From contig NZ_CAMLIX010000022.1 in assembly GCF_946479975.1 (NCBI RefSeq), positions 1 through 35,761 of the forward strand: a stretch of 35,761 nt of DNA. The letters are read 5' to 3'. This DNA comes from an uncultured Flavobacterium sp. (GTDB lineage: Bacteria > Bacteroidota > Bacteroidia > Flavobacteriales > Flavobacteriaceae). The position numbers were made by a program, and so were the translations under genes. The notes under the pieces were generated by a model that had not been told where the DNA came from, did not search any database, and worked only from the letters and a program-made list of their open reading frames with translations. This document shows, one piece after another, positions 1 to 9,400 of the stretch (within the stretch, counting starts at the first letter, position 1; each line of letters begins with the position of its first letter).

Positions 1-25
1 TTTAAGCAAAAGTGGTTTTTTGTGG

Positions 26-62
26 TCTAGCGTTCGATGTATTTCGGACGTTAGATTTTTTT
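26..62 (+). terminator. Rho-independent terminator of an off-window upstream gene
   Basis: The arms TCTAGCGTTCGA (26-37) and TCGGACGTTAGA (44-55) pair over all 12 positions, counting two G-U pairs, around a 6-nt loop. Seven T residues follow at 56-62. The T-run is on the right, so it serves a plus-strand transcript entering from the left. Confidence 0.75.
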
Positions 63-219
63 AGACATAACGCTTTCAACTTTATAAAAATCAAAAAAAA
101 GTGAAGTAAAACCAGAGTTAAGAAATTCAAATTTGACTATTTAGTACAGCCACAGATTAAGGGATTAAAATGATTTAAAAAAATCTGTTCAATCGGCAAA
201 ATCTGCGTGAGAAAATTTA

Positions 220-421
220 AACACATAGAAACATAGATTTTTTAGTTTTAGAAAAGGAAAATGAAAGAAACTTGTTTCTAACACATAGCTGGACGTTAGC
301 AACTTTGTCAAAGTTTAAAACTTTGACAAAGCTTTACTTAAAGAATTAAGCAACCAACTATGTTTGTTAAGACAAGTGAAACGCCTTTATCTAAAAAAGA
401 AAATCTATGACTCTATGTGTT
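220..421. repeat. Intergenic inverted-repeat element with 22-bp ends
   Basis: The end at 220-241 is the reverse complement of 400-421 at 20 of 22 positions. Inside it, 303-316 (CTTTGTCAAAGTTT) and 318-331 (AAACTTTGACAAAG) form a perfect 14-bp inverted repeat with almost no spacer. No open reading frame lies inside. It looks like a small non-autonomous palindromic element or a remnant of one. Confidence 0.6.
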
Positions 422-482
422 AAAAAATGTACTAAAAATATAAAATTATATATCTTGTAACTCTATTAAAATATCAATAACT

Positions 483-1757
483 ATGCTAATCGGATCAAAC
501 CACATCGAATCTCATAACGAGGATTTATTAAAAAAACACCAGAACAAATTAGTTTTTACAGCATCAGAAATTAACGAGACAGAAGCAATTATTCAAAAAT
601 TAATCGACTTTCAAATTGCCATTCCATCTTGGGCTTTAGGAACAGGAGGAACACGATTCGGACGTTTCGCTGGAGGAGGAGAACCTCGTTCTATTGAAGA
701 GAAAATCGAAGACGTTGGTTTGCTTCATAAATTAAACAATGCTTCTGGAGCTATTTCACTTCATATTCCGTGGGATATTCCAACCAATTATAATTCAATT
801 AAAGAACTTGCCGAACAACACGGATTGAAATTTGACGCCATGAACTCGAATACATTTCAAGATCAGGCAGATTCAGCAAATTCATACCGATACGGTTCTT
901 TACAAAACGTAAATAAAGCAGTTCGCAAACAAGCAATTGCTCACAATATTGAAGTAATTCAACACGGAATCGAATTAGGTTCTGAGTCTTTAACGATTTG
1001 GTTAGCTGATGGTTCTAATTTTCCAGGACAATTAAACTTCAGAAAAGCATACCAAAATACATTAGAAAGTTTAGAAGAAATATACGATGCACTGCCTTCA
1101 AACTGGAAATTATTTTTAGAATACAAATGTGCCGAACCTAACTTTTATTCTACAACAGTCGCAGATTGGGGACAATCATATTCTTATGTTCAAAAATTAG
1201 GAGACAAAGCAAAAACTCTTGTTGATTTAGGGCATCATTTACCAAACGCCAACATCGAACAAATTGTTTCTATTTTATTGATGGACAATAAATTAGGAGG
1301 TTTTCACTTCAATGATTCAAAATATGGTGATGACGATTTAACAGCCGGAGCATTAAAACCATATCAATTATTCTTGATTTTCAATGAATTGGTTGAAGGA
1401 ATGGATGCAAGAGGAATGAACCACGCCAAAGATTTAGGCTGGATGATCGATGCGTCTCACAACATCAAAGATCCGTTAGAAGATTTGTTACAGTCAGTTG
1501 AAGCGATTATGATTGCTTACGCTCAGGCACTTTCTGTTGACAGAAAAGCATTGGAGCAGGCACAAGAAGAAAATGACGTTGTAAAAGCACAGGAAATTCT
1601 TCAAAATGCTTTCCGTACAGATGTTCGCGCATTAGTGGCAGAAGCTCGTCTTCGTTCTGGATCGGCATTAAATCCAGTAGCATTATATCGTTCACTTCAG
1701 GTTAGAGAAAATCTAATTGACGAAAGAGGTTTGAAAACAATGGCAACAGGATTATAA
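483..1757 (+). CDS. rhaI: L-rhamnose isomerase, Pseudomonas stutzeri type (RhaI)
   Basis: Interconverts L-rhamnose and L-rhamnulose (EC 5.3.1.14), the first cytoplasmic step of rhamnose breakdown. The 424-residue TIM-barrel protein has the family length and the landmark stretches VPSWxxGTGGTRF-like (47-59), LHIPWD (93-98), FDAMNSNTF (117-125) and FHFNDSKYGDDDL (274-286). By comparison with the P. stutzeri enzyme as I remember it, the metal ligands fall at Glu213, Asp248, His251, His275, Asp283, Asp285 and Asp323, and all are present. This family is more promiscuous than E. coli RhaA. ATG at 483 leaves no long unexplained N-terminal extension. The kinase gene follows after 155 bp containing a hairpin, so the two may be separately transcribed or attenuated. 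Function is firm; physiological substrate is supported by the kinase and lut neighbours. Confidence 0.93.
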   Translation: MLIGSNHIESHNEDLLKKHQNKLVFTASEINETEAIIQKLIDFQIAIPSWALGTGGTRFGRFAGGGEPRSIEEKIEDVGLLHKLNNASGAISLHIPWDIPTNYNSIKELAEQHGLKFDAMNSNTFQDQADSANSYRYGSLQNVNKAVRKQAIAHNIEVIQHGIELGSESLTIWLADGSNFPGQLNFRKAYQNTLESLEEIYDALPSNWKLFLEYKCAEPNFYSTTVADWGQSYSYVQKLGDKAKTLVDLGHHLPNANIEQIVSILLMDNKLGGFHFNDSKYGDDDLTAGALKPYQLFLIFNELVEGMDARGMNHAKDLGWMIDASHNIKDPLEDLLQSVEAIMIAYAQALSVDRKALEQAQEENDVVKAQEILQNAFRTDVRALVAEARLRSGSALNPVALYRSLQVRENLIDERGLKTMATGL

Positions 1758-1786
1758 TTATAAGTTAGGAATTATGATTTATAAGT

Positions 1787-1833
1787 TGAGTCTTTTTGTG
1801 TTTGGATATTCGATCTAAAAACAAAAAGACTCA
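1787..1833. repeat. Stem-loop between rhaI and the kinase gene, within a larger inverted repeat
   Basis: The arm at 1787-1803 (TGAGTCTTTTTGTGTTT) is the reverse complement of 1817-1833 apart from one base. Around it, 'attatgatttataagttgag' (1771-1790) is echoed in reverse by the 'actcatcacttataactcataac' text near 1878-1902. No T-run follows on the plus strand, so it is a weak terminator at best. I read it as a dispersed intergenic repeat that could also stabilise the rhaI mRNA end. Confidence 0.5.
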
Positions 1834-1912
1834 GTTTAATAACATTGAACTTTAAGTTCAGAAATCATAATTTGAAAACTCATCACTTATAACTCATAAC
1901 TCATAATGAAAG

Positions 1913-3274
1913 ATGAATGTAGTTGCGATTTTTGATATTGGTAAAACAAACAAAAAGGTTTTTTTATTTAACGAAAATTATAAAATTGTCTGGGAGAAAT
2001 CGGTAAATCTGGAAGAAACCAAAGACGAAGACGGATTTCCGTGTGAAGATATCGAAGTACTGAAAAACTGGATTTTAGATCGATTGTCTGAAATAAAAGA
2101 GCTGACGGATTATGTTTTAAAAGCAATCAATTTCAGCACTTACGGAGCCAGTTTTGTTTATATTGACGAAAACGGAAAAGTTTTAACTCCTCTGTATAAT
2201 TACTTAAAAGATTATCCAGAGGAATTAAAATCTAATTTCTACGAAAAATACAAAGGAGAAAAAAAGTTTGCTGTAAAAACAGCTTCTCCGGTTTTAGGCA
2301 GTTTAAATTCTGGAATGCAGCTTTATCGCCTGAAAGAAGAAAAACCAGAACTATTTGAAAAAGTAAAATACTGTCTGCATCTGCCTCAGTTTTTAAGTTT
2401 TCTTTTAACGAATGAAGCTTACGCTGATATTACAAGTATTGGCTGTCATACGAATATGTGGAATTTCAAAAAAATGAAATACCACAAATGGTTAAAAGAA
2501 GAAAATATTGCAGAAAAAATACCGCCAATACATTTTGGAAAAGATGTAATTAAGACCCGTGAAAACATAGCAATTGGTGTTGGTCTGCATGATAGCTCAT
2601 CGGCGATTATTCCTTATACCATCAACTTTACGGAGCCTTTTGTATTGTTGTCAACAGGAACTTGGAGTATTTCTTTAAATCCATTCAACAATAAACCTTT
2701 AACGTTTGACGAATCTCAAAACGACTGTCTTTGTTATCTGCAATACACAGAAAAGCCTGTAAAAGCGGCGCGTTTATTTGCTGGAAACGAACACGAAGTG
2801 CAGACAAAACGTTTAGCGGAGCATTTTAATGTTCCGATTGATAGTTACAAAGAAATTTATTTTGATAAAAAAATAGTTGCGAATTTAAGAGCACTTAATT
2901 TCCAGATTATCTATCCGAAAAAATACAATTTTGATATTTTGAAAGAATGTCCTTTTCAAAAAAGAGATCTTTCACATTATAAAGATTACGAAACGGCTTA
3001 TCATCAATTGATGCTGGATTTGGTTGAACAGCAGGTTTTTTCTACCAATTTGGTTATTCACAACAGTCCTGTAAAAAAGATTTTTGTAGATGGAGGTTTC
3101 AGTAAAAATTCGATTTATATGAATTTATTGGCAGAAGCTTTTCCAGATATAGAAGTGTATGCGGCTTCGATGGCACAGGCGAGTGCTTTGGGCGCAGCGC
3201 TGGCGATACATCAAAATTGGAATCCAAAACCAATTCAGAACGATTTAATTGACTTGAAATTCTATAAACATTAG
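1913..3274 (+). CDS. FGGY-family carbohydrate kinase, probable L-rhamnulokinase
   Basis: ATP-dependent sugar kinase, most likely phosphorylating L-rhamnulose made by the adjacent isomerase. The 453-residue protein opens with the phosphate-1 motif DIGKTNKK (Asp8). GLHDSSSAI carries the likely catalytic base Asp227 in the His-Asp-(Ser/Thr) setting seen in rhamnulokinases. LLSTGTWSISLNPF is the phosphate-2 loop, and IFVDGGFSKNSIYMNLLAE is the adenosine motif. FGGY kinases use many sugars, so the substrate assignment rests on position after rhaI. ATG at 1913 sits just before the hydrophobic first strand VVAIF and is the natural start. It is clearly shorter than typical E. coli-type RhaB (about 490 residues), so it belongs to a divergent branch. 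Alternatives are a fuculose- or xylulose-type kinase. Confidence 0.8.
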   Translation: MNVVAIFDIGKTNKKVFLFNENYKIVWEKSVNLEETKDEDGFPCEDIEVLKNWILDRLSEIKELTDYVLKAINFSTYGASFVYIDENGKVLTPLYNYLKDYPEELKSNFYEKYKGEKKFAVKTASPVLGSLNSGMQLYRLKEEKPELFEKVKYCLHLPQFLSFLLTNEAYADITSIGCHTNMWNFKKMKYHKWLKEENIAEKIPPIHFGKDVIKTRENIAIGVGLHDSSSAIIPYTINFTEPFVLLSTGTWSISLNPFNNKPLTFDESQNDCLCYLQYTEKPVKAARLFAGNEHEVQTKRLAEHFNVPIDSYKEIYFDKKIVANLRALNFQIIYPKKYNFDILKECPFQKRDLSHYKDYETAYHQLMLDLVEQQVFSTNLVIHNSPVKKIFVDGGFSKNSIYMNLLAEAFPDIEVYAASMAQASALGAALAIHQNWNPKPIQNDLIDLKFYKH

Positions 3275-3295
3275 GTAAAAACGGTCTGTATGTTG

Positions 3296-3303
3296 TAAAT
3301 TTG
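3296..3303 (+). promoter_or_regulatory. Candidate -7 element upstream of lutA
   Basis: TAAATTTG is an exact match to the flavobacterial -7 consensus TAnnTTTG and lies 66 bp before the lutA ATG. I found no TTG at the expected 17-23 bp upstream spacing, so only half of the promoter is supported. If real, lutABC can be transcribed separately from the kinase. Confidence 0.35.
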
Positions 3304-3369
3304 CTGAGAAACGTAATTTTTACATTTTTACCCTACACGCCGAATGAACAACACACTAAATACTACAAC

Positions 3370-4110
3370 ATGAAAATTGGACTTTTTATACCTTGTTATG
3401 TCGACCAATTTTATCCAAAAGTAGGAATTGCGACCTACGAATTACTACAAAAATTAGGTTGTGATGTCGAGTTTCCGATGGGACAAACCTGCTGCGGACA
3501 GCCAATGGCAAATAGCGGTTACGCACATTTAACAAAAGGATGCGATACCAATTTTATTGCCAATTTTTCTGGATTTGATTATATCGTTTGTCCTTCTGGA
3601 AGTTGTGTTTTGCATGTAAAAGACCATTTGCATGACGAAAAACAAGAAGAGAAAGCGACAGCAATTCGAAATACGGTTTACGAACTTACCGAGTTTATCA
3701 CAGATGTTTTAAAAATTGACCACATCGACGGAAGATTTCCGTTTAAAGTCGGAATGCACGTAAGTTGTCACGGTCAGCGTGGATTAAAGCTTTCGCAGAT
3801 GACCGAATTAAACGCGCCATTTTTCTCTAAACCAGGACAATTACTGCACGGTATCAAAGATCTTGATTTGGTTGAATTAACTAGAAAAGACGAATGCTGT
3901 GGTTTTGGAGGAACGTTTTGTGTAACCGAAGAAGCGATTTCTGTAAAAATGGGTCAAGATCGTATCAAAGATCACGAAAACCATAATGTGGATTATATTA
4001 CTGGTGGAGATATGTCGTGTTTAATGCATTTAGAAGGAATTCTAAAAAGACAAAAAAGCAGCATCAAAACCATTCACATTGCTGAAATATTAAATTCACT
4101 CGAAAACTAA
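3370..4110 (+). CDS. lutA: LutA/LldE iron-sulfur subunit of L-lactate oxidation complex
   Basis: Cytoplasmic Fe-S subunit acting with LutB and LutC to oxidise L-lactate to pyruvate. The 246-residue product carries two cysteine-rich CCG domains: TCCGQPMANSGY (Cys41, Cys42) and ECCGFGGTFC (Cys176, Cys177), plus Cys9 and the SCHGQRGL stretch, as in B. subtilis LutA (about 238 residues). I chose ATG 3370, not a TTG at 3301, because MKIGLFIPCYVDQFYP is the conserved family start. The extra 23 residues would be unconserved, and the TTG overlaps a candidate -7 promoter element. A 165-bp gap with an inverted repeat separates it from lutB. The rhamnose setting suggests its lactate comes from lactaldehyde. 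Confidence 0.92.
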   Translation: MKIGLFIPCYVDQFYPKVGIATYELLQKLGCDVEFPMGQTCCGQPMANSGYAHLTKGCDTNFIANFSGFDYIVCPSGSCVLHVKDHLHDEKQEEKATAIRNTVYELTEFITDVLKIDHIDGRFPFKVGMHVSCHGQRGLKLSQMTELNAPFFSKPGQLLHGIKDLDLVELTRKDECCGFGGTFCVTEEAISVKMGQDRIKDHENHNVDYITGGDMSCLMHLEGILKRQKSSIKTIHIAEILNSLEN

Positions 4111-4130
4111 AAATATTTGTTGTGTGAAAT

Positions 4131-4227
4131 TTAACCGCAAAGCACGCAAAGAAAAACCGCAAAGCACGCAAAGATTAAAAAATAACTTTGCGAACCTTGC
4201 GTAAAACCTTGCGAACTTTGCGGTTAA
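4131..4227. repeat. Palindromic 'cgcaaag' element between lutA and lutB
   Basis: The ends TTAACCGCAAAG (4131-4142) and CTTTGCGGTTAA (4216-4227) are a perfect 12-bp inverted repeat. The interior repeats CGCAAAG twice on the left and its complement on the right, so the whole 97 nt can fold into one long hairpin. A related copy sits at 18853-18936 and decayed relatives near 34050-34155. It lies inside an operon, so it would be part of the lut mRNA. Confidence 0.7.
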
Positions 4228-4275
4228 ATAAATACCATAAGAAAGATTTCAAAATTGACTTTTAAATAATTAAAA

Positions 4276-5676
4276 ATGTCATCAGAAAAAGTAATACCGC
4301 ACAGCGAAGCCGCAACCAAGTTTAACAAAGACGTAGAGCGTGTCAATTGGCATGACGAAACGCTTTGGTTTGTGCGTGCAAAAAGAGATAAATCAGCGCA
4401 TCAAATTGAAGATTGGGAACTGCTTCGCGAAACAGCTTCTCAAATTAAATTTAATGTGCTTGCCAATATTTATGATTATTTAGTTGAATTCGAAGCCAAT
4501 GCGCAGCTAAACGGAATAATTGTACATTGGGCAGCCGATGCCAAAGAACACAACGAAATTGTGCATTCGATCATGGCAAAACATGAGGTTAAGCAAATGG
4601 TGAAATCCAAATCGATGCTTACAGAAGAATGCCATTTAAACGATTATTTAGCCGAAAAAGGAATAGAAGTAATCGATTCTGATTTAGGAGAATATATTGT
4701 ACAGCTTCGAAAAGAACCACCAAGTCATATTGTACTTCCGGCCATTCACTTAAAGAAAGAAGATGTAAGCGAAACTTTCCACGAACATTTAGGTACAGAA
4801 AAAGGAAATTTCGATCCGCAGTATTTAACAGAATCGGCTCGTCATAGTTTGAGAAATACTTTTTTAACTAGAAAAGTAGCTTTAACAGGAGTCAATTTTG
4901 CTGTTGCAGAAACGGGCGAATTTGTGGTTTGCACCAACGAAGGAAATGCCGATATGGGCGCGCATTTAGCAGATGTTCATATTGCCTGTATGGGATTCGA
5001 GAAATTGATTCCGAAAAGAGAACATTTAGGTGTTTTTTTGAGATTATTGGCAAGAAGTGCAACTGGTCAGCCTATTACGACTTTTTCTAGTCATTTTAAG
5101 AAACCAAGAGACGGAAAAGAAATGCACATCGTAATTGTAGATAACGGAAGAAGTACACAATTGGGAAGAGAAGATTTTAGAAATTCGCTAAAATGTATTC
5201 GCTGTGGCGCGTGTATGAATACTTGCCCAGTTTACAGACGAAGCGGCGGACACAGTTATCACAATGCAGTTGCGGGACCAATTGGTTCTATTTTAGCGCC
5301 GAATTTAGACATGAGCAAAAATGCCGATCTGCCTTTTGCAAGTACGCTTTGCGGTTCATGTACCAATGTTTGTCCCGTAAAAATTGATATTCACGATCAA
5401 TTGTACAAATGGCGTCAGGTTTTGGTAAAAGAGGGGCATACGCCAACAGCCAAAACAGTTGCTATGAAAACGATGGCAAAAGTATTGGCAAATCCAACGG
5501 TTTTTAATATCGCAGGAAAATCAGGGCGATTTGTAATGAAAAATGCTCCGGCAATGGTCAATAATAAGATGAACAAATGGTACGATCAGCGCGAAATGCC
5601 AGACGTTCCAGAGGAATCTTTTAGAGAATGGTACAAGAAAAATTCTAAAGAAGCTAAAGATAAAAAGAATGAGTAG
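4276..5676 (+). CDS. lutB: LutB/LldF iron-sulfur subunit of L-lactate oxidation complex
   Basis: Central subunit of the LutABC L-lactate-oxidising complex. The 466-residue protein has an N-terminal LUD domain (about residues 65-295, containing GVNFAVAETGEFVVCTNEGN). A ferredoxin-like segment follows with CIRCGACMNTCP (Cys307, 310, 313, 317) and CGSCTNVCP (Cys359, 362, 366), the ligand pattern for two 4Fe-4S clusters in this family. A C-terminal helical tail follows. Length matches the family (about 470). ATG at 4276 is followed by the expected polar N-terminus. The stop overlaps the lutC start by 8 nt, which implies translational coupling. Confidence 0.94.
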   Translation: MSSEKVIPHSEAATKFNKDVERVNWHDETLWFVRAKRDKSAHQIEDWELLRETASQIKFNVLANIYDYLVEFEANAQLNGIIVHWAADAKEHNEIVHSIMAKHEVKQMVKSKSMLTEECHLNDYLAEKGIEVIDSDLGEYIVQLRKEPPSHIVLPAIHLKKEDVSETFHEHLGTEKGNFDPQYLTESARHSLRNTFLTRKVALTGVNFAVAETGEFVVCTNEGNADMGAHLADVHIACMGFEKLIPKREHLGVFLRLLARSATGQPITTFSSHFKKPRDGKEMHIVIVDNGRSTQLGREDFRNSLKCIRCGACMNTCPVYRRSGGHSYHNAVAGPIGSILAPNLDMSKNADLPFASTLCGSCTNVCPVKIDIHDQLYKWRQVLVKEGHTPTAKTVAMKTMAKVLANPTVFNIAGKSGRFVMKNAPAMVNNKMNKWYDQREMPDVPEESFREWYKKNSKEAKDKKNE

Positions 5677-6256
5677 TAAAGCTGCAATTTTAAAAAGAAT
5701 AAAAGCGAATCAGCCAAATGAGCTTGCTGAACTGCCAGATTTGAATCTTTTAGGTTCTGAACAATTTGATGTTTTAGAAACGTACAAAACGGTTTTAAAA
5801 GGCATTGGAGGCGATCCAGTTGAAGTGGCAGATTATAATGAAATCATCAATTATATTAAATCAAATTATAATTTAGAAAAACGATTAATTACAACACTTC
5901 CAGAACTTTCTGAAATCGCTTCTCTAGATTGGAAAACGGTTGATCCGCATACACTTCAGGATGTAGAATTAACAGTTGTAAAAGCCCATTTTGGAGTTGC
6001 AGAAAACAGTGGACTTTGGGTAACTGATGATATTTTAGGACAGCGAGTAGCGCCTTTCATTGCACAATATTTAGCCATTATCGTTCATAAAAAAGATTTA
6101 GTTCCAACGATGCAGCAAGCGTATCAAAGAATCGGAAATATGGATTATGGTTTTGGAACTTTCATCGCCGGACCTTCAAAAACAGCAGATATTGAACAAT
6201 CGTTGGTTCTTGGAGCCCACGGCGCAAGAGGATTAATTGTTTTTTTATTGGATTAA
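5669..6256 (+). CDS. lutC: LutC/LldG subunit of L-lactate oxidation complex
   Basis: Third subunit of the LutABC complex. It is a 195-residue single LUD-domain protein; the family signature is the C-terminal GPSKTADIEQSLVLGAHGA followed by a hydrophobic strand, with HFGVAENSGLWVTD in the middle. The ATG at 5669 lies inside the end of lutB (8-nt overlap), typical of coupled lut genes. It is the last gene of the catabolic block: a strong terminator follows at 6356-6395. Nothing in the sequence looks degraded. Confidence 0.93.
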   Translation: MSSKAAILKRIKANQPNELAELPDLNLLGSEQFDVLETYKTVLKGIGGDPVEVADYNEIINYIKSNYNLEKRLITTLPELSEIASLDWKTVDPHTLQDVELTVVKAHFGVAENSGLWVTDDILGQRVAPFIAQYLAIIVHKKDLVPTMQQAYQRIGNMDYGFGTFIAGPSKTADIEQSLVLGAHGARGLIVFLLD

Positions 6257-6355
6257 AATCTTGTAAGCTTTCATATTAATGAAAATATTCCGATGGAAAT
6301 AAATCGCAGTAAGGAATGGTTTGTTAAAAAATAAAGCAAAAAATAAAACCTCAAT

Positions 6356-6395
6356 AAGAATGCAGGAATGTTTGTCATTTCTGCATTCTTTTTTA
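6356..6395 (+). terminator. Rho-independent terminator after lutC
   Basis: AAGAATGCAGGAATG (6356-6370) pairs with CATTTCTGCATTCTT (6376-6390) through 15 positions with one G-U pair, across a 5-nt loop. The right arm runs into a T-rich tail. It separates the rhamnose/lactate block from the HTCS gene. Confidence 0.85.
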
Positions 6396-6447
6396 TAAAA
6401 TTTCCCTAAAATTAGCTTATAATTGTACTTTTTACAAGAATATAAAA

Positions 6448-9400
6448 GTGTACATTTTGAAGCGTTTTGTTCTATATTTTCTACTGTTACTAGGATTTTC
6501 TTCCTTAGGATATTCGCAGGATTATCCAGTCAAGTTTCTTGACATATCAGACGGCTTGTCTAACAATTCAATTATTACCATTTATCAGGATAATGAAGGT
6601 TATATGTGGTTTGGAACCTACGATGGTTTAAACCGCTATGACGGTTATAATTTTAAAGTTTTTAGAAACCGAATCAATGATAAAAAGTCACTATTATTTA
6701 ATACTATCTACAATATCGAGGGCGATTCTAGAAACAATATTTGGGTCGGAGGAACGAGCGGTATTTCTGTTTATAATAAAAGTAAAGCAACGTTTCACGC
6801 GGTAAAATATCTATCAGATCAAAAGGTCAGAGTACTTCAGGATATTGTGCATCAAATGCGTGCTGTGTCGAATAATTTGGTTTTGGCCGCATCTCAAAAA
6901 TTAGGATTATTAACTTTCGAAAATGGTTCTTTTACCGGAAAACAAATTCCGTTAATTGCATTGGGTAATAGAATCAAAATTAATAGTTACGATGCCATTG
7001 CAATTCAGGAAAACAAAGAAAAAACAGGATCCTGGGTATATGTCCGCAATGTCGGTGTGTGTTCGTATAACTATAAATCAAAAGATTTAAAAATTGTTTT
7101 TCCGCTTACAATTGGAGCAAAAGCAATGAAACTTTCGCCTGACGGAAATCTTCTGCTGGGAACAGATGAAGGTCTTTTTCTGCTCAACACTAAAACGGGC
7201 GCTATTTCAGATAATTATTTTAGTAATAAATGCAGTGTTACTGATTTTTTGGTCGATAAAAAAGGAAAAACCTGGGTTACAACAGATGGCTGCGGGATTT
7301 TTTATATGAATCCAAACGATAAAAAACTTCTTTCTTATAACGAATCATTGGCAAAAAGTAATTCGGTTTGGAGTTTATACGAAGACAAATCGGGCAATAA
7401 ATGGTTTGGTTCGCTGCGAGGCGGTATAAGTATGTTGAGCGATACGCCAAAGTATTTTAAAAGCATAAGATCTAATGCAAAAGATCCGGCTGATAACTTC
7501 ATTTTGTCTTTTTGCGAAGATGAAAAAAAGAATGTTTGGGTAGGGACAGACGGCGCAGGATTGAAATATTGGAATAGAAATAATAATACGTACACAAATT
7601 ATACAAACTCACTTTCAAGCAAATTCATTACTGGAATTGTTAGAGATAATAACGATGATATTTGGATTTCGACTTGGGCAGGAGGAATAAATAAAATTGT
7701 TAAAAACGGAAGTATAAAACAGTATTCGTGCTACAATGCTTTTACAAAACAAATCGAAAAAAACATCTGGTTTGTATTTAAAGATTCAAAATCAAATATT
7801 TGGGCAAGTGCTACAAATGAAGGTTCGCTATACCTTTTAAACCGCGATAAAGACAGTTTTGAACTTTTCGATAAAAGAATTGATAACCTGCAATGTATGA
7901 CTGAAACCTCAGACGGAAAGTTGTGGGCAGGAAATTACAATTCGCTTTTATCCATTGAAAAAAGCACTAAAAAAATCACCAAAAAAGCGATTGGAAATCC
8001 TATTCGCTGTATTTACGAAGATAAAAACAAAAATCTCTGGGTAGGAACGCAGGAGGGAGGTTTGTTGCTATTTGATAGAGAAAAAAGCACTTTTAAAAGA
8101 CTTACGATTGATGATGGACTGCCTTCGAATACGATTTTAAGATTATTAGAAGATAATGAGGGCAATTTATGGATGAGCACGTATAACGGAATCTGCCGTT
8201 ATGATAAAAAAAGCAAAACATTCCGTAATTTCTCTATAAATGATGGACTTCAAAGCAATCAGTTTAGTTTTAATGCGGGAATTAAACTTTCATCTGGCGA
8301 ATTTGTCTTTGGAGGAATAAATGGTTTTAATGTTTTTTACCCGCAGGCGATAAAAGGTTTTAATCAAAAGAATAACGTTTTGCTCACTGATTTTTATGTG
8401 AATAATCAGTTGATTGAAGAAACCAAAGCCGCAATAGATACCGATGCTGATAAAATTAAGGAAGTGAGTCTAGAATATGATCAGACTACTTTATCACTAG
8501 AATTTGTGGCGCTGGATTACAATAATGCAGACAAAATTAATTATGCGTATTTCTTGGAAGGCTGGGACGAACAATGGAATTATGTTGGTCAAGCCAGAAA
8601 AGCAAATTACTCCAGATTACCAGAAGGCAATTATACGTTTAAGGTAAAAACGACCAATTTTAAAGGAGGCTGGAACAAAGAAGTCAGTTTGGTTTCTATA
8701 CAAGTTTTACCGCCGTGGTACAGAACATGGTGGGCATATACGTTGTATTTAGCAGCAATTGGCGGGATTTTATTTTTATATCTCGATTACAATAAGAACA
8801 AAGAAAAATTAAAATATAAAGTAAAAATCGCCGAACTAGAAAGCAAAAAAGAGAAAGAGATAGCCGAAAAACAGTCGTCTATGTTTACTTATATTTCGCA
8901 TGAATTTAGAACACCGCTTTCGTTGATTATAAATCCTTTGAAAAAAGCCGTACAGAAAGAAAATGTCGAAAACGGTTCATCAGGAAGCGATCTGGCCATT
9001 GCACACAGAAATGCAAGAAGGCTTTTGAGTCTGGTAGATCAATTGCTTTTATTGCGAAAAGCCGAAAACGACGCCGATGCTCTGCGTTTATCGTCCATTA
9101 ATTTAAACAATCTTTCTAATGAGGTTTACCAATGTTTTGTCAATCAGGCAAAAGATAAAAATATCACGTACAATTTTGTTATTCCAAATCATGAAATCAC
9201 GATTATTGGAGATTACGAAAAAATAGAAATTTCGTTGTTCAATTTAATGTCAAACGCTTTTAAATACACGCCGGTTGGTGGTGAAATTTCCTTGATCCTG
9301 ACTGAAAATGATACAGAGGTATTTCTTGAAATAGCAGATACTGGTGGAGGAATTGATAAAAAAGACATTGATGTTATTTTTGAGAAATTCAAACAAATCA

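Larger units (their letters stand above)
1..482. other. Non-coding region with terminator and dispersed inverted repeats
   Basis: I see no credible coding region here. It holds a terminator (26-62), a decayed repeat of the 'cacagattaa...aaatctgcgtga' type (about 150-210), and an outer inverted repeat (220-241 against 400-421) enclosing a perfect hairpin (303-331). Such elements are typical intergenic fillers in flavobacterial chromosomes. The rhamnose isomerase promoter must lie near the right end, but I found no clean -7/-33 pair there. Confidence 0.6.

Noticed and set aside
3301..3369. TTG-initiated 23-residue extension of lutA
   Set aside because: Conserved LutA N-terminus begins at the ATG at 3370, and the TTG falls in a TAAATTTG promoter-like element.
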